A DNA stretch of 64,000 nucleotides from NCBI GenBank assembly GCA_033391075.1, contig JAWPMV010000001.1, positions 7,316,001-7,380,000 of the forward strand. Direction: 5' to 3'. The DNA is from Bacteroidia bacterium (GTDB lineage Bacteria > Bacteroidota > Bacteroidia > J057). How positions within the stretch are numbered: position 1 is the stretch's first letter; every line of letters starts with the position of its first letter. The notes beneath the pieces were generated by a model. It had not been told where the DNA came from and made no database searches. It saw nothing but the letters and a program-made list of their open reading frames with translations. This document shows positions 17,800 to 26,038 of this stretch, piece by piece. The position numbers and the translations under genes are program-made.

Positions 17800-19614
17800 A
17801 TGAATAAGCTAATCATTTCCGTCTGGCTGCTCCTTTTCCTTGTAATTCTTCCTTCCTGCGATGCTTCAAAAAAAGCGCTCCAAAATAATTCATCTACAGC
17901 TTTGGCCAAGGTAGATCTTTCGCCCTTGAAGTGGGGTAAAGGAGAATTGCAGCGCTATGTCCAAATGGATAATCGCGCTTTTCCTGACAATCCCCTGGCA
18001 GTTGGGAAAAATGGAGCGGTGACCAATACCTTTCATGCAGCCGCTTCTCGCGCAGGCTTTGAGGCCCTGAAACAGGGAGGGAGTTCGATGGATGCTGCCA
18101 TGACGACAGCTTTGACTCAGGTTACTTTAAATGCCGGAGCAGTTATCAGCTTCTTTGGGATTATGAATCTGGTGCATTATGATGCAGCTAGTGGAGAGAT
18201 TGTGAGCATGGATGCGACCTGGAATTCGGTGCAAAATGAAACTGAACCCATGAGTATCCCGGGGAAAATAGATATCAACGACAAATTTAAAGTCAGTGAG
18301 CCTAGCGGAAGAACGGCTTTGGTAGGAGGATTTATGAAGGGCCTGGAAGAAGCACATGCACGTTATGGGAAATTGCCCTTTGAGGAAATTTTCAAACCAG
18401 CTATTCATTTAGCAGAAGAGGGATTTGTGATGTCAGAAGCTACAGCCAATATGTTTGAACGCAGGGATGATGTGATTCGAAGACTAGCTGAAACCAAAGC
18501 AACTTTAGTAAAAGCCGATGGAAGTGCCTATCAAGCGGGCGATCTTTTTAAACAGCCTACGCTTGCTGGAACTTTGCGCAAAATTGCCCAGGAAGGCTCG
18601 GATTATATGTATACAGGAGCCTGGGCGAAAAAGGCGATTGAAGCTATTCAAGCTGATGGAGGAAAAATGACGGAGAAAGATCTTGCAGACTACAAGGTGA
18701 TCTGGAACGAACCTTTACGGGCACAATATGGAGACTATGAAGTGGCTGTCTTAGGCCCTCCTGTTATGGGCTCGGTCAATCTGCTGGAAGCCTTGAATTT
18801 GGCCTATGAAACGGATATTGCTGGCAGCGGTCATTGGTCGAAAAGTGGCGAATCACTGCGAAAGATATCGGATGTTAGCAATTTCTATACCCTGAGTTAT
18901 ATCAATTCAGCTATGCAGGGCATCATTTATCCGGGCATCGACCTTTCTATGGAGTCTCGCGTTCAAAAAGAAACCTCTAAAAAGTTATGGGCCAGTTTTC
19001 AGGAAGGTAAACGCCTCATGCCATATGCCGATCCCAATCCCAAGCATTCGGATACGGTAGTGGCCATCGATAAAGATGGCAATATGACTGCAGTTACGCA
19101 TTCTATCAATTGCATCGTCTGGGGTTCAACCGGGATCATGGTAGATGGCATATCCATCGGCGATGCTGCCTCCTTTCAACAACAACAATTGAATCAAATT
19201 AAGCCCGGTGATCGCTTACCTTCGCCTATAGAAGTTGGAATCATCTCGAAAAATGGAAAGCCTGTGCTTCCTTTCGCCTCCATGTCTACCGGTCTACATC
19301 AGCAAAGCGTCCAATCCATTCTGAATTTCATGGCTTTTGATATGAATGTAAAAGAGGCAGTAGATGCTCCTTGTATCTTCCTTCCCAAAACGGATTTATC
19401 CAATCCTTTGGCTCCTAAATTATATGTACAGCTTATGAAAGGAAGCTTTCCAGAACAGGTAATGGAAGAAAGTGGCTTGCCTATTATTGAACTTCCCGCT
19501 TCCGAGAGAAGATACAATCAGGGGCTATGGATTGGGATTTATCGCGATCCGGACACGGGAGAGTTGGAGGCTTGTTCGCCGCCCTATGCGACGGGCAAGG
19601 CTCTGGCGTATTGA
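17800..19614 (+). CDS. gamma-glutamyltransferase family lipoprotein
   Basis: A 604-residue protein from the ATG at 17800, which gives a lipoprotein signal (MNKLIISVWLLLFLVILPSC). Gamma-glutamyltransferases are Ntn hydrolases that self-cleave before a Thr and then cleave gamma-glutamyl bonds, for example of glutathione. Large-subunit features include GGSSMDAAMTTALTQ and SGRTALVGGF. The candidate catalytic Thr is in HSDTVVAIDKDGNMTAVTHS, where many relatives have Thr-Thr. The region that normally reads GSGV...LNN is replaced by GSTGIMVDGISIGDAAS, so this is a divergent family branch whose substrate may not be glutathione. Acts on the periplasmic side. Confidence 0.85.
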   Translation: MNKLIISVWLLLFLVILPSCDASKKALQNNSSTALAKVDLSPLKWGKGELQRYVQMDNRAFPDNPLAVGKNGAVTNTFHAAASRAGFEALKQGGSSMDAAMTTALTQVTLNAGAVISFFGIMNLVHYDAASGEIVSMDATWNSVQNETEPMSIPGKIDINDKFKVSEPSGRTALVGGFMKGLEEAHARYGKLPFEEIFKPAIHLAEEGFVMSEATANMFERRDDVIRRLAETKATLVKADGSAYQAGDLFKQPTLAGTLRKIAQEGSDYMYTGAWAKKAIEAIQADGGKMTEKDLADYKVIWNEPLRAQYGDYEVAVLGPPVMGSVNLLEALNLAYETDIAGSGHWSKSGESLRKISDVSNFYTLSYINSAMQGIIYPGIDLSMESRVQKETSKKLWASFQEGKRLMPYADPNPKHSDTVVAIDKDGNMTAVTHSINCIVWGSTGIMVDGISIGDAASFQQQQLNQIKPGDRLPSPIEVGIISKNGKPVLPFASMSTGLHQQSVQSILNFMAFDMNVKEAVDAPCIFLPKTDLSNPLAPKLYVQLMKGSFPEQVMEESGLPIIELPASERRYNQGLWIGIYRDPDTGELEACSPPYATGKALAY

Positions 19615-19870
19615 AAATATTCAGCATAAGGGAGTTAAGTTGAATGAGCAGCATTCGAGAGGAATTGACGGGCATGAATTTGCTCCTAAATATCGCTTAT
19701 AGCATGGATAGGCGAGAGATCTTTATGGGGGGATAGAAAAACCTTTGGGTTCCTATTAAGGCTAAGGATTTTTCAGGTCTTCTCTAATCTTGTTCGATAC
19801 CCTGCTTTCATTCGGTAGAAATTCCGGAGGATTGAATAGGAGAAGAAATTTAGACTGCTTGTGTGTAAAT
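19615..19870. other. intergenic region without recognisable gene
   Basis: About 256 bp between the gamma-glutamyltransferase gene and the operator upstream of the response regulator. Short open frames here have no family resemblance or signal. An inverted repeat AAATCCAA / TTGGATTT (19867-19874 with 19889-19896) begins at its end and brackets the regulator-upstream site. Confidence 0.5.
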
Positions 19871-19889
19871 CCAATTTTTATCCAGAATT
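19871..19889 (+). promoter_or_regulatory. candidate response-regulator operator A (11-bp direct repeat) upstream of the regulator gene
   Basis: CCAATTTT at 19871-19878 and CCAGAATT at 19882-19889 are spaced 11 bp start to start, one helical turn, as for OmpR-family dimers. The pair lies 33 bp before the ATG. A -7-like box TAAACTTG follows at 19896-19903 (consensus TAnnTTTG). The same arrangement recurs at 21901 and 23301. Confidence 0.5.
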
Positions 19890-19921
19890 TGGATTTAAAC
19901 TTGTTGAAACCCGGAAATTCC

Positions 19922-20599
19922 ATGAAGATTCTAGTTGTTGAAGATGAAAAACCTTTGCTTGACGCAATCATCAGGTATTTTAACAAGGATAAAGTTATCT
20001 GTGAACGAGCGGAGGATTTTGATAATGGATCTGAAAAGATTGCCTTATATGATTACGATTGTGTGATTCTGGACTTAGGTCTTCCAGATGGACATGGATT
20101 AGATCTGGTCAAACAACTAAAAGAAAAGGAAGATGATACAGGGATAATCATTATCTCTGCTAATGGAACGCTCGAATCAAAGATTGATGGATTGCAGATA
20201 GGAGCGGATGATTATATCACCAAACCTTTCGCCTTATCCGAACTAAATGCAAGGGTAAAGGCCATCATAAGGCGGAAACAGTATAGAGGAAAGAGCCTTT
20301 TCAAAATGAATGAAATAGAGGTTCATATAGAAGAAAGGCGAGTAATCATACTTGGGGAAGAGTTGAAGCTTACCAAGATTGAATACCAGCTTCTTCTTTA
20401 CCTGATGAGGAATAAAAACCGAATCATAACCAAAAACTCTATTGCTGAACACCTCTGGGGAGATCATATGGACTATGCGGATTCCTATGATTTTATTTAT
20501 TCGCATATGAAGAATCTCCGTAAAAAACTCCTGGCTTCAGGTTGCCAGGATTATATAAGAACCATGTACGGGGTGGGTTATAAAATGACGGAAGGGTGA
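19922..20599 (+). CDS. OmpR-family two-component response regulator
   Basis: A 225-residue regulator from the ATG at 19922; an in-frame extension to 19790 runs through the operator and is rejected. Residues 1-115 are a receiver domain (E7/D8, phospho-acceptor D51 in VILDLGLP, K101 in ITKPF). Residues about 130-225 are a winged-helix trans_reg_C domain with LTKIEYQLLLYLMRNKNRI and YIRTMYGVGYKM. It overlaps the kinase gene by four bases (GTGA), a sign of translational coupling. Candidate binding sites resembling tandem CCAGAATT lie in front of its own gene and two downstream units. Confidence 0.93.
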   Translation: MKILVVEDEKPLLDAIIRYFNKDKVICERAEDFDNGSEKIALYDYDCVILDLGLPDGHGLDLVKQLKEKEDDTGIIIISANGTLESKIDGLQIGADDYITKPFALSELNARVKAIIRRKQYRGKSLFKMNEIEVHIEERRVIILGEELKLTKIEYQLLLYLMRNKNRIITKNSIAEHLWGDHMDYADSYDFIYSHMKNLRKKLLASGCQDYIRTMYGVGYKMTEG

Positions 20600-21885
20600 G
20601 ACTAAGTACCATAAATACCCAATACTACATAGGCGCTTTTGTATGTATTCTGATAATCCATGGCCTGATTTCTTATGGGCTGGTAACCTATTTTGTTCAC
20701 CAAAGACTTGAAAAAGCGCTCTTAAAGGAAAAGCGAACCATTCAACGAGCGATAGATGAAGCAGATAGTATCCCTGATTTTCCGGGTTTTGGTGAAAATG
20801 AGTTTAGCATTTCCCTCCAGTATAGTCCTGTTGGAAAGAAAGATATATTTAAAACAGTAAGCCTTTATAGCTCGCGAGATGAAGAGGAATTGGAATACTA
20901 TGAACTGGCAACTCAAGTTAACAAGGCAAGCTCGGTTTATGAGGTCAGGATAAGAAGGTCTTTGGTTCGAACGCAAGAGTTGATTCTGAGCCTGGTTGCT
21001 TCCAGTTTTTTTGCCCTTTTATTAATTCTTTTGTCCTGGTTCCTGTTCTTCAGAAAGCTGGATTTAAAGCTCTGGTCACCGTTTTTCAGTATGCTCCATC
21101 AATTGAAGAATATTGACTTAAGAGAAGGCGAGGAAATCAATCTTCCAGAAACCTCGATATGGGAATTTCAACAGTTAAATAATGAAGTCAACAAATTGAC
21201 AGAAAAGCTGGGGAAAGACTACATGGGACAAAAGCATTTTATAGAAAATGCCTCTCACGAACTTCAAACTCCATTGGCCATTATCAAAACCCAACTGGAA
21301 CTCATCCTACAATCCGAAAAACTGGACGAAGTAGAGCTTCAGCAAATCGCATCTTGCATAAATGCAGCAGATCGCTTAACCCGAATTAATAAGTCACTCA
21401 TCAGTATATCTCGGATCGAGAATCTTAATTACATCGAAAAAGATAGGATTTACCTTGAAGAAGTGATTGAGCATAATATGAGCATTTTCCGGATGGAAGC
21501 TGAAAGCAAGGAAATAACCATTAACTACGAAATCAATAATCCTTGTGAATTGTTGATTAATGAAACCCTGGCTCATATGCTCGTGCGCAACCTGATCCAG
21601 AATGCCATTCGCCACAATATAGAAAAGGGGGAAATTTGGATTATTCTTAATGCCACCTCTCTTATCATAAAGAACACAGGAAAAGTTACAGATACTCCCT
21701 CTGAAAAATTCTTTGAGCGCTTTTATAAAAGCTCAGAGTCGGAAGGCTCAATTGGTTTGGGCCTGGCAATTGTGAAAGAGATTTGTGAACGCTACGGTTT
21801 TCAGGTTTCCTACGATAGAAGGGATTCTCTTCACGTCTTTTCAATCGACATTCCCTCCCCCAAAAAATCTCCAGAAAAAAATTGA
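20596..21885 (+). CDS. membrane sensor histidine kinase
   Basis: A 429-residue kinase that begins with GTG inside the regulator's stop codon. There are two transmembrane helices (about 8-34 and 129-152) around a short 95-residue extracytoplasmic segment without a recognised sensor domain. The cytoplasmic part has a HAMP-like linker, the H-box with phospho-accepting H221 (NASHELQTPLA), an N-box with N336 (NLIQNAIRH), an NTG variant of the D-box near 360, and the G-box GLGLAI (387-392). All catalytic motifs look intact. It should phosphorylate the regulator just upstream. The signal is unknown; the small sensor segment favours membrane or envelope stress over a nutrient ligand. Confidence 0.93.
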   Translation: MRLSTINTQYYIGAFVCILIIHGLISYGLVTYFVHQRLEKALLKEKRTIQRAIDEADSIPDFPGFGENEFSISLQYSPVGKKDIFKTVSLYSSRDEEELEYYELATQVNKASSVYEVRIRRSLVRTQELILSLVASSFFALLLILLSWFLFFRKLDLKLWSPFFSMLHQLKNIDLREGEEINLPETSIWEFQQLNNEVNKLTEKLGKDYMGQKHFIENASHELQTPLAIIKTQLELILQSEKLDEVELQQIASCINAADRLTRINKSLISISRIENLNYIEKDRIYLEEVIEHNMSIFRMEAESKEITINYEINNPCELLINETLAHMLVRNLIQNAIRHNIEKGEIWIILNATSLIIKNTGKVTDTPSEKFFERFYKSSESEGSIGLGLAIVKEICERYGFQVSYDRRDSLHVFSIDIPSPKKSPEKN

Positions 21886-21900
21886 AAAACTCATATTTCT

Positions 21901-21926
21901 CCAGATTTCATCCAGAATTATTTTTG
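21901..21926 (+). promoter_or_regulatory. candidate operator B and -7 promoter box upstream of the first RRM gene
   Basis: CCAGATTT at 21901 and CCAGAATT at 21912-21919 repeat with 11-bp spacing. TATTTTTG at 21919-21926 matches the Bacteroidota -7 consensus TAnnTTTG and places transcription start about 30 bp before the ATG at 21963. The site lies 16 bp after the kinase stop codon. Confidence 0.5.
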
Positions 21927-21962
21927 TGATTGTTTTTCACAAAGGACGTTAATCTGAGAAAT

Positions 21963-22283
21963 ATGAAAATTAAAGTGTCCAACCTTCCGTATTCAACCAG
22001 CTGGTTCGAATTGCATGATTTGTTTAATGGTTTCGGTGACATAGTCTCCTTGAGGATACAGAATTACTATCAACATAAGTCTGTTGCGAAGATTGCGATT
22101 ATAGAAATGCGTAACACAGAATGTGCTTTTGAAGCAATTGAAGGTCTTAATGGGGATTATTTCAAGGGGAATATTTTGATACTTGATATTTACGAAAATC
22201 AGGGGAAGGAAGAATTACTCACTTTCCTGAGGAGAAGAGTTCAGGGGTTTTTCGGGAGTAAGACAAATCGATATTTAGCTTAA
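21963..22283 (+). CDS. small RRM-type RNA-binding-like protein 1
   Basis: A 106-residue protein with one RNA recognition motif fold. RNP2 is at 3-8 (IKVSNL in KIKVSNLPY), followed by helix SWFELHDLFNGFGDIVSLRI. The strand that normally carries RNP1 reads VAKIAIIEM (42-49), with no aromatic residues; typical bacterial RRMs have KGFGFVEM there. Helix 2 (AFEAIEGLNGDYFKG) is standard. The fold call is firm, but direct RNA stacking may be weak or use other residues. The start at 21963 is chosen because the upstream in-frame start overlaps the promoter. Followed by the DksA-like and second RRM genes with spacings of about 40-50 bp. Confidence 0.85.
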   Translation: MKIKVSNLPYSTSWFELHDLFNGFGDIVSLRIQNYYQHKSVAKIAIIEMRNTECAFEAIEGLNGDYFKGNILILDIYENQGKEELLTFLRRRVQGFFGSKTNRYLA

Positions 22284-22323
22284 TAGCATGACTCTAAAGT
22301 TCAATAGTTAACATCCAAGATAT

Positions 22324-22710
22324 ATGGAAAACTACCATATCAGATATAGCGATACGGATTTAGCTTATTTCAGTAAAATAATCCGTACGAAGATCAATGA
22401 GGCAGAGGAAAGCCTGGCCCAGCTCCTGGATTCATTGGAATCGTCTAATGATCAAACGACTTCGAGGATAAATGGAATAGATGACTACGCTGATTATGCA
22501 GATCGGGAATTCCTCTACGTCATGATTGCCCGACAAGAAAAATTTATCTACCAATTGGAAGAGGCTTTGCGAAGAATAGGCAATAAAACCTATGGAATAT
22601 GCTCCCGAACAGGGAAACTCATAGATAAACGAAGATTACTTCTGGTTCCTCATACAACGATGAGCCTGGAAGCTAAGGAATCAAGATCGCGAGACAGTCT
22701 TGCATCATAA
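22324..22710 (+). CDS. TraR/DksA-family protein with degenerate zinc finger
   Basis: A 128-residue protein. A coiled-coil-forming helix pair (about 12-85) precedes a DksA-like globular tip: ALRRIGNKTYGICSRTGKLI, then RRLLLVPHTTMSLEAKE. Classical DksA has four zinc-binding cysteines; here only C93 remains, and the other positions are Thr, Ser and other residues. Such cysteine-poor forms are common in Bacteroidota, so loss of zinc is not by itself a sign of decay. DksA proteins enter the RNA polymerase secondary channel and tune transcription with ppGpp. The gene sits between two RRM genes in one apparent operon. Confidence 0.85.
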   Translation: MENYHIRYSDTDLAYFSKIIRTKINEAEESLAQLLDSLESSNDQTTSRINGIDDYADYADREFLYVMIARQEKFIYQLEEALRRIGNKTYGICSRTGKLIDKRRLLLVPHTTMSLEAKESRSRDSLAS

Positions 22711-22758
22711 AAGACACTTATTAAATCACTTAGCTATTGCTCTAAAATCAGAAATAAG

Positions 22759-23124
22759 ATGAAAATCAATGTATCAAACCTTGACCTTTCTGTATACAAA
22801 AGCGATTTGCAGGAATTATTTGAGGAGTTCGGAGAAGTAAGTAGTATCCGAATTTTATCTCCTTACCTTAACAAGCAAAGATCAAAAATGGCAATCGTGG
22901 AGATGGAAGATGTCCTAAGTGCGATGGCGGCAATAGAGGACCTTAATGGCGAGCTGTATATGGGTAGGCCTATTGCCGTCCAACCCGAAAGCCGAATCCT
23001 TAGTGCCCCCAGACAAGCGCTGGTTTCACAAAGCCTCGATATAGAAAACGATGAGTATGATGATTTATGGGAGCCTGGATATGAAAAGATTAAAAAGAAG
23101 GATTACTCGAAATACCTGGAATAG
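22759..23124 (+). CDS. small RRM-type RNA-binding-like protein 2
   Basis: A 121-residue paralogue of the protein at 21963: RNP2-like INVSNL (3-8), helix KSDLQELFEEFGEV, and an RNP1-position strand SKMAIVEM again without aromatic residues. A C-terminal extension (about 80-121) is acidic then basic (ENDEYDDL, KIKKKDYSKY). Pairing of two related RRMs in the same operon suggests they act together, for example as RNA chaperones or on translation. The unit is closed by a strong terminator at 23234. Confidence 0.85.
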   Translation: MKINVSNLDLSVYKSDLQELFEEFGEVSSIRILSPYLNKQRSKMAIVEMEDVLSAMAAIEDLNGELYMGRPIAVQPESRILSAPRQALVSQSLDIENDEYDDLWEPGYEKIKKKDYSKYLE

Positions 23125-23233
23125 GAATCTTTAGGATTTTGCCCATAGCAGTTCGTGCTTTATAGTCATTGCCATTGATTAAACAGGTGGCTAATTACCC
23201 TGATAGAATTTGCATATTAGGGACTTCGTATGG

Positions 23234-23263
23234 AAACCAGGCAACTGCCTGGTTTTCTTTTTT
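23234..23263 (+). terminator. intrinsic terminator after the RRM-DksA-RRM unit
   Basis: A perfect 9-bp stem (23234-23242 with 23247-23255, loop AACT) runs directly into a T-rich tract TTTTCTTTTTT. It separates the RRM operon from the ATP-grasp cassette. Confidence 0.85.
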
Positions 23264-23300
23264 GCAAGGATTCAATTTTTTCCAGGCAAATAGTATTTCT

Positions 23301-23319
23301 CCAGAATTTAAACAGAATT
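23301..23319 (+). promoter_or_regulatory. candidate operator C (11-bp direct repeat) upstream of the first ATP-grasp gene
   Basis: CCAGAATT at 23301-23308 and ACAGAATT at 23312-23319, start-to-start 11 bp, end 39 bp before the ATG at 23358. This is the same pattern and distance as operators A and B, so the cassette is probably controlled by the same regulator. No perfect -7 box is visible after it. Confidence 0.5.
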
Positions 23320-23357
23320 GATCTCCTTATTCGAGGGTAATTTAAGATTAACTCAAA

Positions 23358-24392
23358 ATGAGGAAATACAAACTTCTGGTCCTCACAGACCATGCTTTGC
23401 ATAGAAGTTATGAATCCCTGTATCCGCTTCTTTCAGAAATGGCTATGCATCCTTTATGTGAGCGTATAGACGTAGCGAGTAGAGGTCTACCAGAAAATGA
23501 TTCTTTTTTTCACGAACATAATTCGGAGGAAATTTTTGTTCATCAGCTAAAAGAAGGATTTGAATTTTCTAATCGGAGACAATTTTTCGGGGCTAAACCT
23601 GAGCGGAAGCGTCCTGGATCATATGATTGGATATTACTGAGAATACCTCGCCCCAATCCAGAGCCATTATTTAAATTTATTGCCAGCGTATGGGGAACAG
23701 AAAAGGTAATCAATAACCCCTTAAACATCCATGAATTAGGATCGAAAGCTTATTTGTTGAATTTCAAAAAGCTTTGTCCTCCTATGCATCTGACGTATCA
23801 CCTTGAAGAGATCCTTAAATTCCGGAAGAAATATCCCATTGTCTTGAAGCCGCTCTTTCAATCCGGGGGAAGAGGAATCATTAAAATTGCTGGTAATACC
23901 GTATGGGAGGGGAATCAATCCCTCTCCCTGGAGGCCTATTTACCTACGCTGGAACAAAACTCCAGAAATGGCTATTTAATCATGAAATATCTGGAAAATG
24001 TGGATGAAGGCGACAAACGTATCATTGTGGTTGATGGAAATATCATGGGTTCTGTCTTAAGAGTACCTCGTGATAACTCATGGCTCTGCAATGCACATCA
24101 GGGAGGAATTTCCATTCTTAGTCGAGTAGATCAGGACGAATTGAAAATAATAGAGAAAATAGACCCTGTGATGAAAAAACATGGGATCATATTTTATGGG
24201 ATAGATACTTTAATGGGGGATCATGGGAAACGGGTACTATCAGAAATCAATGCTTCAAATGCAGGAGGTATTTTACCCGCCGAAATAGTATCCGGAGAAG
24301 CCGTGATTAGTCGAACCAGCAAAGCATTGTGGGAATATATACTCTCTAAAGAAAAAATAAAGTTACAGATTCTAGACGCTAACACTCTGTAG
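23358..24392 (+). CDS. GshB-like ATP-grasp ligase 1
   Basis: A 344-residue protein resembling prokaryotic glutathione synthetase (GshB). Nucleotide-binding features: K164 in PIVLKP, a flexible GGRG loop (170-173), DKR at 219-221 within GDKRIIVVDGNIMGSVLRVP, and the metal-binding end D283 ... E296/N298 in LSEINASNAGG. In E. coli GshB the matching stretches bind ATP and the peptide acceptor. It therefore likely forms an amide bond between a carboxylate and an amine using ATP. The N-terminal segment (LLVLTDHALH) replaces the usual GshB opening, so the substrates are probably not gamma-glutamylcysteine and glycine. No GshA is nearby. A close paralogue lies at 26039. Confidence 0.85.
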   Translation: MRKYKLLVLTDHALHRSYESLYPLLSEMAMHPLCERIDVASRGLPENDSFFHEHNSEEIFVHQLKEGFEFSNRRQFFGAKPERKRPGSYDWILLRIPRPNPEPLFKFIASVWGTEKVINNPLNIHELGSKAYLLNFKKLCPPMHLTYHLEEILKFRKKYPIVLKPLFQSGGRGIIKIAGNTVWEGNQSLSLEAYLPTLEQNSRNGYLIMKYLENVDEGDKRIIVVDGNIMGSVLRVPRDNSWLCNAHQGGISILSRVDQDELKIIEKIDPVMKKHGIIFYGIDTLMGDHGKRVLSEINASNAGGILPAEIVSGEAVISRTSKALWEYILSKEKIKLQILDANTL

Positions 24393-24401
24393 TTGTTCAT
24401 C

Positions 24402-24430
24402 GGTATGGGCCATTATGGCTCATACCCTTT
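24402..24430 (+). terminator. weak hairpin after the first ATP-grasp gene
   Basis: A 10-bp stem with one G-T pair (24402-24411 with 24417-24426) ends in CCTTTAA. The T-run is short, so it may attenuate rather than stop transcription into the next three genes, whose first start lies 160 bp on. Confidence 0.45.
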
Positions 24431-24589
24431 AAGCCTAATCCGGACCCTTTAGTATAAAATTTCCTTTTACTATACATCAAACCAAATATCCGATAAGCCA
24501 ATAACAATGCTTAAGGCCCGGGCAATTTTTTTGATGGGAGATTTAATTATGCATTCAAATTTAATTCAGCAAGCATAAAAAATTTACGA

Positions 24590-26035
24590 ATGAAAATCCC
24601 TATTATTCGGGCTGTCAATCCTGGAGATTTTGAACCCAGTAATCATTGGTATCCAAAGGCATTAAATGCCCAAATCCATCCGATGGTAGCTTATTTCATG
24701 AATTTGAAAGCAGAAAAAGTTATCAAAAGGTACTGCCACCTGAATCCAACTGTTGATAAAAATAAATTAGAAGAAATTATCTCGTACAGGCCCAAATTTT
24801 TTCTGCATGCAGGAGTTGATCTATTTCATGTAACAAATACTGCTGGCAACAGAAAGATGGTTGTGATTGAAACAAACTCTAGTCCTTCTGGCCAAAAATC
24901 TTTACCTCTTCTTGATGACAACTTAGAACAGGGAGGATATTTGCGATATGTGGAGCAGTCTTTTCTCCCTTATTTAAAAGCTAAAAGGCCGAAGATCAAG
25001 GGAGGCTTAGCTGTTTTGTATGATAAAAATGAGATGGAGGCTTCAGGATATGCACATGCTATGGCAGATGTATTTCAGGAGCAGGTCTATTTGGTTCCCT
25101 TTTTTCGCTTCGATGAAAATCCACCGGTAAGGTTTACAGATCATGTAATGGAGATACGCCTGGATGACAATAGCTGGCTCCCTATTAGAGCCGCCTTTCG
25201 CTATGTTACCCAAAGGCCCTGGAATCGCATCCCGGTTCATACAAGGACGGTCATTTTGAATCCTATTATTACTTGCCTCGCAGGGGGTAGAAACAAAATG
25301 ATTGCAGCCAAAGCTTATGATCTTTATAATGCGGAGATTGCCCCTTATGGATTACAAATTAGAACCCCTGAAACCATTTGGGACGTCAGAAAAAATGAAA
25401 TTCCCCTTTGGGTAAAAAAGCTGGGAGGACAGGCGGTAATCAAAGTCCCTTATGGAAATGCAGGGCAAGGAGTTTATACCATTGTAAATGAAGGGGAACT
25501 TTATGAATTCATGGAAATGGATTTCTCCTATGATATGTTCATCGTTCAAAGTCTGATTGGGAATTATCAATGGAGCTCGACGGGGAGCAAAGGAAAGTTT
25601 TTCCACGTAGGCACGATGCCTGACCGTCGGAATTTTTCTTATGCAGCAGATATCAGGATGATGGTTCATGCAACCAAAGAGGGCATGAAACCACTTGCAG
25701 TTTATGCGAGAAGAGCAAGATTACCATTAGTCGATGATTTAGAGGAGGGAAAGAGCTCCTGGGATATCCTTGGAACCAATCTTTCTATCAAACAAGATGA
25801 CGGTACCTTTACGACGGACAGTTCCCGCTTAATCATGATGGATCGAAAAGACTTCAATCGGCTGGGGATCAGTGTAGATGATCTCATCGAAGGCTACATT
25901 CAGTCAGTGCTTGCGACCATCGCCATTGATAAAATGGCCATCACCTTAATCAACCAAAAAGGTCGATTCAAATCCCGTCTGTTTAAATCCCTAAACGATG
26001 ATCCTTCTTTAGTAGAAGAGATTACATTAGAATAA
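24590..26035 (+). CDS. divergent ATP-grasp-like protein, unknown substrate
   Basis: A 481-residue soluble protein. The central part (about 265-365) looks like an ATP-grasp fold: K285 in AVIKVPYGNAGQG as a lysine plus glycine-rich loop, a VQSLIGNY strand and FSYAADIRMMVH as the usual R-containing strand. An N-terminal VVIETNSSPSGQKS (91-104) recalls the metal-binding Glu/Asn end of ATP-grasp enzymes and could reflect a circularly permuted order. I do not recognise an exact family. It is followed after 3 bp by the second GshB-like gene, so the two are co-translated. The likely role is another ATP-driven ligation, or activation of the scaffold used by the two GshB-like enzymes. Confidence 0.65.
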   Translation: MKIPIIRAVNPGDFEPSNHWYPKALNAQIHPMVAYFMNLKAEKVIKRYCHLNPTVDKNKLEEIISYRPKFFLHAGVDLFHVTNTAGNRKMVVIETNSSPSGQKSLPLLDDNLEQGGYLRYVEQSFLPYLKAKRPKIKGGLAVLYDKNEMEASGYAHAMADVFQEQVYLVPFFRFDENPPVRFTDHVMEIRLDDNSWLPIRAAFRYVTQRPWNRIPVHTRTVILNPIITCLAGGRNKMIAAKAYDLYNAEIAPYGLQIRTPETIWDVRKNEIPLWVKKLGGQAVIKVPYGNAGQGVYTIVNEGELYEFMEMDFSYDMFIVQSLIGNYQWSSTGSKGKFFHVGTMPDRRNFSYAADIRMMVHATKEGMKPLAVYARRARLPLVDDLEEGKSSWDILGTNLSIKQDDGTFTTDSSRLIMMDRKDFNRLGISVDDLIEGYIQSVLATIAIDKMAITLINQKGRFKSRLFKSLNDDPSLVEEITLE

Positions 26036-26038
26036 ATT

